A stretch of DNA of 64,000 nt from an uncultured Clostridia bacterium (GTDB lineage: Bacteria > Bacillota > Clostridia > UBA1381): positions 62,001-126,000 of the forward strand of contig CANRKO010000005.1 in the NCBI GenBank assembly GCA_947631235.1, given 5' to 3'. Below the pieces are notes generated by a model. That model worked only from the letters and a program-made list of their open reading frames with translations. It was not told the DNA's origin and did no database searches. Positions 23,340-32,850 of the stretch are shown here, one piece after another. The translations under genes were made by a program, and so were the position numbers. Position 1 is the stretch's first letter, and every line of letters begins with the position of its first letter.

Positions 23340-25937
23340 TTAATTTCCCTTAGCCTTATTCGACAGCTCGAAAAGCTTGTTCAGCGCCTCAATGGGCGTG
23401 TACGTCGTAACGTCCATATTGCGCAGCTCGTCGGCAATCTCGCTTGCCGTCGTGTCGCCGAAATCTATCTGGTTCGTTTCCTCTTCGCGGCTCACGACGT
23501 TCTCCTTCGGTCTTTCGCCGCTTTCGATACGGCTTAAAATCTTTTTCGCGCCGTTTATAACGTCCTTCGGCACACCCGCCAAAGCCGCGACCTCGATGCC
23601 GTAGCTGTCGTCCGTGCCGCCGCGCACGATTTTACGCAGGAACGTTATATCGTCGCCGCGCTTTTTGACGGCTATGCTGTAATTTTTCACGCCCTCAATA
23701 TTTTTTTCAAGTTCGGTAAGCTCGTGGTAATGCGTCGCGAACAGCGTTTTCGCGCCTATTTTGCGCTTGTTCACTATATATTCCGCGACCGCCTGCGCGA
23801 TTGAAAGTCCGTCGAACGTGCTCGTGCCGCGACCTATCTCGTCAAGGATAATGAGCGAGTTTTTCGTCGCGTTTTTGAGTATGTGGCTGACCTCGTTCAT
23901 TTCGAGCATGAACGTGCTCTGACCCGACGCTATATCGTCCGACGCGCCGACACGCGTGAATATCTTGTCCACCACGCCTATACGCGCCAACGACGCGGGT
24001 ACAAAGCTGCCAATTTGCGCCATGAGCGTTATCAGCGCGACCTGGCGCATATACGTGGACTTGCCCGCCATATTCGGACCCGTTATTATCAACATTCTGT
24101 CGCCGTCGGTGTTCAGTACCGCGTCATTCGGCACAAACATCGCGTTTTTGAGCATACGCTCCACCACGGGATGTCTGCCGTCTTTTATCTTGATTTTGCC
24201 GTCGTCCGTCACCTCCGGCATGACGTAACCGTTCTTTACCGCCGCCAGTGCGAGCGACAAAAGCGCGTCCGTTACGGCAATCACCTTCGCAGCCCTTTTC
24301 AGGCGTTCGATTTCCTTCGCGACGGCGAGTCTTATTTCCTCAAACACGTGTGCCTCCAGCGTCAGCACCCTTTCCGACGCGCCGAGGATAGTGTTTTCTA
24401 TTTCCTTCAGTTTCGGCGTTATATACCTCTCGCAGTTCGCGAGCGTCTGTTTTCTGATGTAATAGTCCGGCACGTCGTTCATAAACGACTTTGTTACCTC
24501 GATGTAGTAACCGAATACCTTGTTGTATCCGACGCGCAGCTTTGATATGCCGGTCTTTTCCTTTTCCTCTTTTTCAACCTCCGCGAGCCACGCGCTGCCG
24601 TTATTCATCGCGAGACGCAGCTTGTCTATTTCCTCGTTAAAGCCCTCTTTTATAACGCCGCCGTCGCGCAGCACAGCGGGAGGGTTATCGTTTATGCCGC
24701 GTCGGAGTAAGTCGGCCACGTCCTCCAAAAGGTCGAAATCCTTTTTCATTTCGGCAAGCATCGGCGACTTTACACGGCCGAGCGCGTATTCGAGCGCCGG
24801 TAATTTCAGGAGCGTTTCACGGAGCGCCGAAAAGTCACGCGGCGTTACCGTGCCGAGCGACACGCGCGTTATAATACGCGATATGTCGCGCATATCGCAC
24901 AGCACGCCCTTTATTTCGTCGCGCAGCATTATATCCGAGGAAAGCTCCTGTACCGAGTAGAGCCGCTTATTTATCGCCATCGGGTTCACAAGCGGCTTTT
25001 CCACCCACTGCTTTAACAGTCTCGCGCCCATCGACGTTTCGGTGTGGTCGAGTACCCACAAAAGCGAGCCGCGCTTTGACTTGTCGCGCATCGTTTCCGT
25101 TATTTCAAGATTGCGGCGCGTGTTTATGTCGAGATCCATGTACTGGTTCAGACTGTAAACCGTGAGCGTGTTCATGTATGTGAGGCTCGTTTTCTGCGTA
25201 TGTTCGATGTACGTCAGCAGCGCGCCGACCGCGCACACCGTCTGATTTTTACCCGCAAGCTTTACCTCGCCCAATGACGATTTCGCGAACTGATTTAATA
25301 TTTTATTTTCATATCCGCCGTCCTCAAACAGGTCGTCTCGACACTCCTCCGCCCTGATGTGAAATCGCAGCTCGATCTGTCCGCCGAGACGCTCAGCCGC
25401 CAAGCCGTTTACGAGTATTTCCTTCGGCTCGTAACGCGCAATCTCCGACATAACGTCGTCGTCCGACGAAAGCTGCGACGCGTAAATTTCGCCCGTTGAA
25501 ATATCCGACACCGCAAAGCCGTACTCCTTTTCATGCGCGTAAATAACGGCAAGGTAGTTGTTTGTTTTTTCGTCTAAAAGTTCCTCGTCAACGACCGTGC
25601 CGGGCGTTACGACGCGTATCACCTCGCGCCTTACTATACCCTTCGCAAGTTTCGGATCCTCCACCTGCTCGCAAATCGCGACCTTGTAGCCGCGCTCGAT
25701 AAGCTTTGAAATATACATCGGCGCGCTGTGAAAAGGAACGCCGCACATGGGCGCGCGTTCCTCCGTTCCGCAGTTTTTACCGGTCAGCGTTATTTCGAGT
25801 TCCTTTGACGCTTTTATCGCATCGTCGAAAAACATCTCATAAAAATCGCCCAGACGGTAAAACAAAATACAGTCCGGGTATTCTTCTTTTGTTTCGAGAT
25901 ACTGCTGCATCATCGGGGTAAACTGCTCTTTCGGCAT
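23340..25937 (-). CDS. mutS: DNA mismatch repair protein MutS
   Basis: An 865-residue MutS1. The mismatch-reading Phe-x-Glu is in LGDFYEMFFDD (F32, E34). The core, lever and clamp domains fill the middle. The ATPase domain has the P-loop ITGPNMAGKSTYMRQVALIT (about 612-631), Walker B SLIILDEIGRGTSTFDGLS and the dimer-contact FATHYHELTEL. It recognises mispairs and recruits the MutL endonuclease encoded next. RBS AAGGAG lies before the ATG. A 300-bp repeat-filled gap separates it from ylbF. Confidence 0.98.
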   Translation of the reverse strand: MPKEQFTPMMQQYLETKEEYPDCILFYRLGDFYEMFFDDAIKASKELEITLTGKNCGTEERAPMCGVPFHSAPMYISKLIERGYKVAICEQVEDPKLAKGIVRREVIRVVTPGTVVDEELLDEKTNNYLAVIYAHEKEYGFAVSDISTGEIYASQLSSDDDVMSEIARYEPKEILVNGLAAERLGGQIELRFHIRAEECRDDLFEDGGYENKILNQFAKSSLGEVKLAGKNQTVCAVGALLTYIEHTQKTSLTYMNTLTVYSLNQYMDLDINTRRNLEITETMRDKSKRGSLLWVLDHTETSMGARLLKQWVEKPLVNPMAINKRLYSVQELSSDIMLRDEIKGVLCDMRDISRIITRVSLGTVTPRDFSALRETLLKLPALEYALGRVKSPMLAEMKKDFDLLEDVADLLRRGINDNPPAVLRDGGVIKEGFNEEIDKLRLAMNNGSAWLAEVEKEEKEKTGISKLRVGYNKVFGYYIEVTKSFMNDVPDYYIRKQTLANCERYITPKLKEIENTILGASERVLTLEAHVFEEIRLAVAKEIERLKRAAKVIAVTDALLSLALAAVKNGYVMPEVTDDGKIKIKDGRHPVVERMLKNAMFVPNDAVLNTDGDRMLIITGPNMAGKSTYMRQVALITLMAQIGSFVPASLARIGVVDKIFTRVGASDDIASGQSTFMLEMNEVSHILKNATKNSLIILDEIGRGTSTFDGLSIAQAVAEYIVNKRKIGAKTLFATHYHELTELEKNIEGVKNYSIAVKKRGDDITFLRKIVRGGTDDSYGIEVAALAGVPKDVINGAKKILSRIESGERPKENVVSREEETNQIDFGDTTASEIADELRNMDVTTYTPIEALNKLFELSNKAKGN

Positions 25938-25978
25938 GGTGGTTTTCTCCTTTGTCTGGTATGCGATATGTTTGACTG

Positions 25979-26057
25979 CGGGCGAACACGGTTCGCCCCT
26001 ACGGCGGGACGTTTATGGGTTTCATTTTGCGGGCGACCGCAAGGGTCGCCCCTACGG
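25979..26057. repeat. Two GGGC/GCCCCTACG palindromes upstream of mutS
   Basis: 25979-26004 has the core GGGCGAAC/GTTCGCCC; 26030-26057 is identical over 28 bp to 12846-12873. With copy 5 of the composite element and another palindrome they fill 25938-26234, where no gene or clear promoter is seen. Confidence 0.8.
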
Positions 26058-26087
26058 CACAAGGTAAATGTGGGATCAATAGGTTAG

Positions 26088-26195
26088 CCTCTCCTTGAGG
26101 AGAGGTGGCATCGCGAAGCGATGACGGAGAGGTGGCATCAGATTTGACTAACCACCTCTCAGACGCCTTCGGCGTCAGCTCCCCTCAAGGGAAGC
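26088..26195. repeat. Composite four-hairpin interspersed element, copy 5
   Basis: CCTCTCCTTGAGGAGAGG, hairpin CATCGCGAAGCGATG, arm ending GAGAGGTGG, spacer, arm CCACCTCTC, hairpin GACGCCTTCGGCGTC, and GCTCCCCTCAAGGGAAGC. It is more divergent than copies 2-4 but has the same layout. Confidence 0.8.
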
Positions 26196-26206
26196 CCCAC
26201 GGCATA

Positions 26207-26230
26207 CGGGCGGATAATATCCGCCCCTAC
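26207..26230. repeat. GGGC/GCCCCTAC palindrome with GGATAATATCC core
   Basis: This 24-bp sequence occurs identically at 54228-54251. It ends 4 bp before the ylbF stop codon. Confidence 0.8.
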
Positions 26231-26234
26231 TTTT

Positions 26235-26615
26235 TTAATGACAGCCGCCGCAGGTTGAACAGTCATGCGTGCAGTTGGGATCCTGTCCCGTGATATAGAA
26301 ATTCAAAATCTGATTTACCTGATTTACAAGCGAGTCAAATTCCTTTTTCGCGGCTATATACTTCTTTATCGTGTCCGACCTTTCAACAATGTCGTCGAAC
26401 GCCTCGTTGTTCTTCTTCACCGCGTCCTCGCGTGAGATTTTACCCGCCTGCATGTCTCTGGCGAGGTTCAGGCGTGTGAGGTTGTACTCCTTCATAAGCT
26501 CCTGCGCCTTGTCGTCGTTCGCCTGTAAAATCTCGGCGTTTTTCATGTTCTTCATCTGCTCGCTCGCCTGTATCAGCACGCCGAGTTCTCTTGTTTTGTC
26601 AAGCACTTCGTTCAT
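26235..26615 (-). CDS. YlbF/YmcA family protein with C-terminal cysteine cluster
   Basis: A 126-residue helical protein of the YlbF/YmcA (Ric) family: MNEVLDKTRELGVLIQASEQ, then a long coiled helix to about residue 110. The tail DPNCTHDCSTCGGCH has four Cys and two His, suited to binding an Fe-S cluster or metal. In Bacillus, YmcA, YlbF and YaaT form an Fe-S-containing complex linked to RNase Y specificity and to MiaB function. Here the gene starts 2 nt after the miaB stop codon, with the GGAG RBS inside miaB, the same pairing as Bacillus miaB-ymcA. Whether it is closer to YlbF or YmcA is uncertain. Confidence 0.82.
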   Translation of the reverse strand: MNEVLDKTRELGVLIQASEQMKNMKNAEILQANDDKAQELMKEYNLTRLNLARDMQAGKISREDAVKKNNEAFDDIVERSDTIKKYIAAKKEFDSLVNQVNQILNFYITGQDPNCTHDCSTCGGCH

Positions 26616-26616
26616 T

Positions 26617-28041
26617 TCAATTCTCCTTTACCGGTTCACCGTTAAGGCTCCACGTGTGAGCCTCGGTTATGCGCACGTTTATATATTTTCCTATAAGGTC
26701 GTCCGTTCCCTTAAAGTTCACTATTTTCGAACTGTCGCACCGCCCCGACAGCATTTCGGGGTTTGTTTTGCTCACTCCGTCAACAAGTATTCTCTCAATC
26801 CGTCCGACATATTCCTTGTTTTTCTTTAAGGATATTTCGTTCTGCACCTCCAAAAGCCTGTTGAAATTCTTGTGTATTTCCTCGTCGGTAAGCACAAAAT
26901 CGAGTTTTGCCGCCGGCGTTCCCTCGCGGCGCGAATATATGAACGAGAAAATGTTGTCAAACTCAACCTTCCTCAAAACATCGAGCGTTTCCTCGAAATC
27001 CTCGTTCGTCTCGGTCGGGAATCCGACTATTACATCGGTCGAAAGCGATATATTCGGTACGGCTTTCTTTACCTTCTCTATTTTCGCGAGGTACTCCGCC
27101 TTTGTGTAGCGGCGGTTCATCTGCTTTAATATCCTGTCGCTGCCCGCCTGGAACGGCAGGTGGAGTTGTTTGCACACCTTATCGCACTCCGCGATCGTGT
27201 TTATCAGCTTGTCGCTCAAATCCTTTGGGTGCGAGGTCATGAACCGTATACGCTCCACGCCCTCAATGTCGTTCACCATACGCATGAGGTCGGCGAAGTC
27301 AATATCGGTTTTCAAGTCCTTGCCGTAGGAATTGACATTCTGACCGAGCAGCGATATTTCGCTGCAGCCGTTTTTGACAAGCTCCTTTACCTCGGCGATC
27401 ACCGCCTTCGGCTCGCGGCTCCTTTCGCGTCCGCGCACGTAGGGTACTATGCAGTAGGTACAGAAGTTGTTGCAGCCGTACATCACCGATACCCACGCCT
27501 TTTTCGCGTCGTCGCGCATTATTGGCATATCCTCGGCAATCGCGCCGTCACTCTCGGCTATGTCGACCACGGTCTTTTTCTCGTTAATCGCCTTGTACAA
27601 AAGTTCGGGCATTTTGTAAAGCGCGTGCGTGCCGAAAATGAGGTCAACGTGCTCGTGCGACTTTTTTATTTTCTCGGTTATGTGTTCCTGCTGCACCATG
27701 CAGCCGCACACGCCTATCACCATGTTCCGCCGCCGCTCCTTCACGGGCTTTAACAGTCCTAGCCTGCCGAACACCTTTTGCTCCGCGTTTTCGCGCACGG
27801 CGCACGTGTTGTATATCACAACGTCGGCGTTTTTCATGTCGTCGGTAAACTCAAACCCCGCGTCGCGCAGCATACCGCGTATGCGCTCGGTGTCGTTCTC
27901 GTTCTGCTGACAGCCGTACGTTTCCGTGAGTGCGCGGCGCGTGTGACCGTACTCAGCGGCGTAGCGCGCGTTGTCCTCACGTAGCCGCATTATATAGCCG
28001 CGCTGCTCCTTCATTTGGTCGTCGGTTATATGCTTTGCCAT
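26617..28041 (-). CDS. miaB: tRNA-2-methylthio-N6-dimethylallyladenosine synthase
   Basis: ATG at 28041 (MAKHITDDQMKEQ) is chosen because GGGGGA lies upstream; the open frame runs 17 codons further without support. The protein is 474 residues. The N-terminal MTTase domain carries three auxiliary cluster Cys (TYGCQQNENDTE, NTCAVRENAEQK, GVCGCMVQQ). The radical SAM motif is CNNFCTYCIVPYVRGRERSR, and the C-terminal TRAM domain covers about 400-470. It adds the methylthio group to i6A37 after MiaA. A 50-residue leader before the first Cys, rich in charged residues, is typical of clostridial MiaB. Confidence 0.95.
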   Translation of the reverse strand: MAKHITDDQMKEQRGYIMRLREDNARYAAEYGHTRRALTETYGCQQNENDTERIRGMLRDAGFEFTDDMKNADVVIYNTCAVRENAEQKVFGRLGLLKPVKERRRNMVIGVCGCMVQQEHITEKIKKSHEHVDLIFGTHALYKMPELLYKAINEKKTVVDIAESDGAIAEDMPIMRDDAKKAWVSVMYGCNNFCTYCIVPYVRGRERSREPKAVIAEVKELVKNGCSEISLLGQNVNSYGKDLKTDIDFADLMRMVNDIEGVERIRFMTSHPKDLSDKLINTIAECDKVCKQLHLPFQAGSDRILKQMNRRYTKAEYLAKIEKVKKAVPNISLSTDVIVGFPTETNEDFEETLDVLRKVEFDNIFSFIYSRREGTPAAKLDFVLTDEEIHKNFNRLLEVQNEISLKKNKEYVGRIERILVDGVSKTNPEMLSGRCDSSKIVNFKGTDDLIGKYINVRITEAHTWSLNGEPVKEN

Positions 28042-28054
28042 TGCGTTCCCCCGT

Positions 28055-28351
28055 TTAAAATTCGTAGTCGCACACTCGGCGTTCCTCGACATACGGCTTT
28101 ACGTACGCCGCCGCGACAGCCTTGTGCGCAGGGTGGTTTTGGTACTCGCCGAGATCAGCCATTGTTTCAAACTCCGACACAAGCGCAACATCGGAAATAT
28201 CGTCCGATGGGTTTACGTTTATGCCCACGGTTATGTCCTTTATAACGTCTATCTTGTCCTTTAAAGCCTCGAGATTTTCCTTTATCGCAACAGCCCTTTC
28301 CGCCATGTCCGGCGACGGCGCCAATTTCCATAATACTATATGTTTTACCAT
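28055..28351 (-). CDS. Dabb (stress-responsive alpha/beta barrel) domain protein
   Basis: A 98-residue single-domain protein of the Dabb family (ferredoxin-like fold, homodimer): MVKHIVLWKLAPSPDMAERA at the start, DITVGINVNPSDDISDVALV in the middle, and YQNHPAHKAVAAAYVKPYVE near the end, the most conserved block. Members include plant stress proteins and many uncharacterised bacterial proteins; a few cyclise polyketides. The precise role is unknown. It ends 13 nt before miaB and is probably co-transcribed. Confidence 0.85.
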   Translation of the reverse strand: MVKHIVLWKLAPSPDMAERAVAIKENLEALKDKIDVIKDITVGINVNPSDDISDVALVSEFETMADLGEYQNHPAHKAVAAAYVKPYVEERRVCDYEF

Positions 28352-28452
28352 TTTTGTCCCCTCTTTTCAATATGATGCAGATATAGTTATTTTATCATAT
28401 CGCCGCGTGTTTTTCAAGTGTTTGTAAAGAAATGTTGGGGAAATTGAATTAT

Positions 28453-28567
28453 GACCCCCTCTGCGAGGGGGTCGAAATCTTTGATTTCGGGGGGTGTATA
28501 CAATATGTCCTCAAATAACACCCCCCTAAACTCACAAGTGAGTTTAGATCCCCTCAAAGAGGGGGTC
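28453..28567. repeat. Composite four-hairpin element, copy 6 (same layout, different sequence)
   Basis: GACCCCCTCTGCGAGGGGGTC outer hairpin, then GAAATCTTTGATTTC, arm GGGGGGTGT, spacer, arm ACACCCCCC, hairpin TAAACTCACAAGTGAGTTTA, and outer hairpin GATCCCCTCAAAGAGGGGGTC. Almost no primary sequence is shared with copies 1-5, but the order and size of the parts are the same. It ends 6 bp before the cca stop codon. Confidence 0.75.
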
Positions 28568-28573
28568 TGTTCC

Positions 28574-29914
28574 TTATCTTCTCCTAACCCTATATTCCCT
28601 CGCCTGTTTAAGCAAAAATTCGCGGTTATTGAGATTGGGGTCGATGATAACCTCGTCGATAAGCTTTTTCAAAACGTCGCCTATCTCCCTGCCGGGGCGG
28701 TAGCCGAGCTTTATCAAATCCTTGCCGTTTACCGCGAGGTGCGACACGAGGTAGGGCTGACGCTCGGCGAGAATTTCCTTGTACAGCGTGTAGGCGTCGT
28801 CTATGCGCTTTTTCTTTTCGGGGAAATATATCGGGTTTTTCGCCATATTATCGGCTGTCTGGAGCTGCAACAGCTTTTCGAACAGCGTCTCGCCCGTGCG
28901 CGCCATCATGCGCTTTACCGGCGCTCTCGACGGCTCGACGCGAACGTCGTGGTTCTCGACGAGCACCGACACGTCGCGTATAATATCGCTGTCCATACGC
29001 AGGCGGTGCATGAGGTCAACGGCTATCGCTCCGCTTTCGCGGTGATGACCGTAAAAATGGATCGTGCCGTTCTGGTCGGTTGACGAGCAAAGCGGCTTAC
29101 CTATATCGTGCATAAGAGCAGCCCACCTGACGGTAAGGTCGGGCGGCGTATTCTTTACCGTCCGCATGATATGCTCGCCCACGTCGTAGATGTGGTACTT
29201 GTTGCGCTGCGGCTCGCCGAAACAGCGGTCAAGCTCGGGCATGATGTGCTGCATAAGTCCGCACTCGTGCAGCTTGCGAATATAGTCGGGGTTGTCGGAG
29301 AGCAGAATTTTGTTTATTTCCTCGCGCACGCGTTCCGCGCTCACCTTTTTTATAAGCACCGCGCACTTTTTTATTGCGCGCCACGTTTTTTCCTCGATTT
29401 TGAATGACAGTGCAGCGCTGAACCGTACGGCTCTTAACATCCTTAAAGCGTCCTCTTTAAACCTCGTTTCGGCGTTGCCGACGCATCTTATAAGCCTGTG
29501 TTTAATGTCTGCCTGACCGCCGAAATAGTCGAGAATACCGCTTTCGGGATTGTACATCATCGCGTTCACGGTAAAGTCGCGTCTTTCCGCATCGGTTTTC
29601 GGACGGCTCACAAACTCCACGCTGTCGGGGTGTCTGCCGTCACGGTACGCCCCGTCGGAACGGAATGTTGTTACCTCGTAGCCCGCCTTGTTCATAACCA
29701 CGGTAACCGTGCCATGCTTTATGCCGGTGTCTATTGTGCGTTTAAACAGCCGTTTTACGTCACGCGGCAGCGCGCTCGTCGCAATATCGTAATCGTGCGG
29801 CTGCTTGCCCATGAGCATATCGCGCACCGCACCGCCCGCAAGGTACGCCGAAAAGCCGTTTTCCTCCAAACGGCTTATAATCTCTGTTACGCTGTCGGGC
29901 ATACGTATACGCAT
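28574..29914 (-). CDS. cca: CCA-adding tRNA nucleotidyltransferase with HD domain
   Basis: ATG at 29914 (MRIRMPDSVTEIISRLEENG) is chosen; GGAGTG precedes it, and the longer frame would run through the ackA terminator. The protein is 446 residues. The class II nucleotidyltransferase head has YLAGGAVRDMLMGKQPHDYD (about 23-42), with the catalytic Asp pair in DYDIAT, then RDFTVNAMMYN. The metal-binding HD domain, near 245-340, has RWAALMHDIGKP and ENHDVRVEPS. It builds or repairs the 3' CCA end of tRNA. It is monocistronic as far as seen. Confidence 0.93.
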   Translation of the reverse strand: MRIRMPDSVTEIISRLEENGFSAYLAGGAVRDMLMGKQPHDYDIATSALPRDVKRLFKRTIDTGIKHGTVTVVMNKAGYEVTTFRSDGAYRDGRHPDSVEFVSRPKTDAERRDFTVNAMMYNPESGILDYFGGQADIKHRLIRCVGNAETRFKEDALRMLRAVRFSAALSFKIEEKTWRAIKKCAVLIKKVSAERVREEINKILLSDNPDYIRKLHECGLMQHIMPELDRCFGEPQRNKYHIYDVGEHIMRTVKNTPPDLTVRWAALMHDIGKPLCSSTDQNGTIHFYGHHRESGAIAVDLMHRLRMDSDIIRDVSVLVENHDVRVEPSRAPVKRMMARTGETLFEKLLQLQTADNMAKNPIYFPEKKKRIDDAYTLYKEILAERQPYLVSHLAVNGKDLIKLGYRPGREIGDVLKKLIDEVIIDPNLNNREFLLKQAREYRVRRR

Positions 29915-29935
29915 ACTATCACTCCGCACAATTTC

Positions 29936-29966
29936 TCTAAAAAGAAGGGGCTGACAAGCAGCCCCC
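29936..29966 (-). terminator. Terminator of pta-ackA
   Basis: GGGGCTG (29948-29954) pairs with CAGCCCC (29960-29966); on the minus strand it is followed by TTCTTTTT. Confidence 0.88.
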
Positions 29967-29978
29967 ATGTTTTTATCT

Positions 29979-31175
29979 TCAGCCTTCGACAAGTCTCTTT
30001 GTGTCTATGGCTATCATAAGCTCCTCGTTCGTCGGTATGACGAGCGTCTTAACAGTCGCGTCGGCTGCCGAAATGTCGACCGTGCCGCGTGTGTTGTTCT
30101 TGTCCGCGTCAACCTTAATGCCGAGGAAGTCAAGACCGTCCGTAACGGCGGCTCTCGTCTGCGCGTCATTCTCGCCGACTCCGGCAGTGAACACAACAGC
30201 GTCAATACCGCCCATGGCAGCCGCGTACGAGCCGATATACTTCTTGACCTGGTACGCGAACATATCGAGCGCAAGCTTTGCTCTCTCGTTACCCTCGTCG
30301 GCAGCCGCGCTCAAATCGCGGAAGTCGGACGACACGCCCGAAACGCCCTGAACGCCGCTCTGCTTGTTCATAAGCGTGTCAACGCTCTTCGCGTCCATTC
30401 CCTTCTGGTTTATGAGATACGTTACGACCGCGGGATCCATGGAGCCGGTTCTCGTTCCCATCGGAACGCCGTCAAGCGGCGTAAAGCCCATCGACGTATC
30501 GACGCACTTACCGCCGTCAACAGCCGATATTGACGAGCCGTTGCCGAGGTGGCAGGTCACAATTTTAAGCTCCGACGCGGGCTTGCCCAAAAACTCGGCA
30601 GCCTTCTGTGAAACGTACTTGTGGCTCGTGCCGTGGAAACCGTACTTTCTTATTCCGTCGTTCTCGTAGTACTCGTAGGGGAGCGCGTACATAAACGCCT
30701 TCGGCGGCATCGTCTGGTGGAACGCCGTGTCGAATACCGCTATCTGCGGAACTTTCGGCATGATTTTCGTGCAAGCCTCGATACCAATCAAGTTCGGCGG
30801 GTTGTGCAGCGGCGCGAGCGGTACGCACTTTTCGAGCGCCTTCATCACAGCGTCCGTTATCACGCACGAGTCCGCGAATTCCTCCGCGCCGTGTACGACT
30901 CTGTGTCCTACCGCGCCTATCTCGTCCATCGACGAGATAACGCCGATTTCACCGTCAACAAGCGCGTCGATGACCATTTGTATCGCGTCGCCGTGATCCT
31001 TCATCGGCTTTTCTATCTTTGTTTTTTCATCCTTCGCAATGTTCGTGTGCTGAAGGTTCGAGCCGTCTATGCCTATTCTTTCGCATAAACCTTTCGCGAG
31101 AACCGTTTCGCTGTCCATGTCGATAAGCTGGTATTTCAAAGACGAACTTCCCGCGTTTATTACTAATATTTTCAT
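29979..31175 (-). CDS. ackA: Acetate kinase
   Basis: A 398-residue ASKHA-fold kinase converting acetyl phosphate and ADP to acetate and [23 protein letters not shown] is the phosphate-1 motif; [24 protein letters not shown]-like [37 protein letters not shown] and [14 protein letters not shown] are all present. It follows pta by 49 nt and shares its promoter and the terminator behind it. With Pta it provides substrate-level ATP during fermentation. Confidence 0.98.
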   Translation of the reverse strand: MKILVINAGSSSLKYQLIDMDSETVLAKGLCERIGIDGSNLQHTNIAKDEKTKIEKPMKDHGDAIQMVIDALVDGEIGVISSMDEIGAVGHRVVHGAEEFADSCVITDAVMKALEKCVPLAPLHNPPNLIGIEACTKIMPKVPQIAVFDTAFHQTMPPKAFMYALPYEYYENDGIRKYGFHGTSHKYVSQKAAEFLGKPASELKIVTCHLGNGSSISAVDGGKCVDTSMGFTPLDGVPMGTRTGSMDPAVVTYLINQKGMDAKSVDTLMNKQSGVQGVSGVSSDFRDLSAAADEGNERAKLALDMFAYQVKKYIGSYAAAMGGIDAVVFTAGVGENDAQTRAAVTDGLDFLGIKVDADKNNTRGTVDISAADATVKTLVIPTNEELMIAIDTKRLVEG

Positions 31176-31224
31176 GGTTTTGATTCCTTTCTGTTTTTTT
31201 GTGGGGTGTGATTTATCTCATATT

Positions 31225-32241
<1,017 letters not shown>

Positions 32242-32265
32242 TCATTTGGTTTTTCCGTAAATTAT

Positions 32266-32294
32266 ATTATATACTTTTTTACTAAATTTTTCAA
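32266..32294 (-). promoter_or_regulatory. Promoter of pta-ackA
   Basis: Minus strand TTGAAA (32294-32289) and TATAAT (32271-32266), spacer 17 bp, 40 bp before the pta start. Confidence 0.75.
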
Positions 32295-32304
32295 GTATAT
32301 ATTG

Positions 32305-32356
32305 CAAAAAAACGGCGGTTTTCCCGCTCTTGTTTCAAAGAGAAGAAAAACCGCCG
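32305..32356 (-). terminator. Terminator of fhs-tsaE-tsaB-rpiB
   Basis: CGGCGGTTTT (32313-32322) pairs with AAAACCGCCG (32347-32356). The minus-strand T run (32305-32312) follows the stem, 11 bp past the rpiB stop codon. Confidence 0.85.
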
Positions 32357-32366
32357 AAAATACGCG

Positions 32367-32804
32367 TTATTTGTTTTCTATCGCGTGGATTTTATCTATT
32401 CGGTTTTGGTGCCTGCCGCCGAGGAATTCCGCGTCAAGGAACGTGTCCACAATCATAAACGCGAGTTCTCTGCCCGTCACGCGTCCGCCGAGACAGACTA
32501 TATGCGCGTTGTTATGCTCCTTCGCCATTTTCGCGCTGAATACGTCGCCGCACAGCGCGGCGCGTATGCCCTTGTACTTGTTCGCAGCCATGGATATTCC
32601 TATGCCCGTGCCGCAGATGAGTATTCCCCTCTCACATTCGCCTTTAAGAATCGACTCACATACCGGCTTTGCGCAGTCGGGATAATCGACGCTGTCCTCG
32701 GTGTACGTTCCGAAATCCTTTACCTCTATACCGCGCTCGGCGAGGTGCTTTATTATGTGTCCTTTAAGCTCATAGCCGCCGTGGTCGCTCCCAATAGCTA
32801 TCAT
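32367..32804 (-). CDS. rpiB: Ribose-5-phosphate isomerase B
   Basis: A 145-residue RpiB/LacAB-family isomerase interconverting ribose 5-phosphate and ribulose 5-phosphate. MIAIGSDHGGYELK, then VDYPDCAKPVCE, and the active-site GILICGTGIGISMAANKYKG with catalytic Cys, followed by NNAHIVCLGGR. The start codon directly follows a GGGGACACTAAA repeat unit, so its GGGGA serves as the ribosome binding site at 7-nt spacing. Last gene of the fhs-tsaE-tsaB-rpiB run. Confidence 0.95.
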   Translation of the reverse strand: MIAIGSDHGGYELKGHIIKHLAERGIEVKDFGTYTEDSVDYPDCAKPVCESILKGECERGILICGTGIGISMAANKYKGIRAALCGDVFSAKMAKEHNNAHIVCLGGRVTGRELAFMIVDTFLDAEFLGGRHQNRIDKIHAIENK

Positions 32805-32850
32805 TTTAGTGTCCCCCTTATTTTAGTGTCCCTGTAACTTTAGTGTCCCC
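32805..32850. repeat. Three GGGGACACTAAA units at the tsaB/rpiB junction
   Basis: Plus-strand TTTAGTGTCCC(C) at 32805, 32822 and 32839, exactly 17 bp apart. The first unit provides the tsaB stop codon (CGG GGA CAC TAA) and the last the rpiB RBS, so the whole tsaB/rpiB gap is made of the repeat. Confidence 0.9.

Noticed and set aside
29915-29992. 26-codon extension of the CCA enzyme
   Set aside because: It would run through the pta-ackA terminator hairpin; the chosen ATG has GGAG upstream.
32805-32850. Regular 17-bp spacing of identical units, as in a small CRISPR or iteron array
   Set aside because: Units are only 12 nt with 5-nt gaps, overlap a stop codon and an RBS, and also occur inside mutL; there are no spacers, cas or rep genes.
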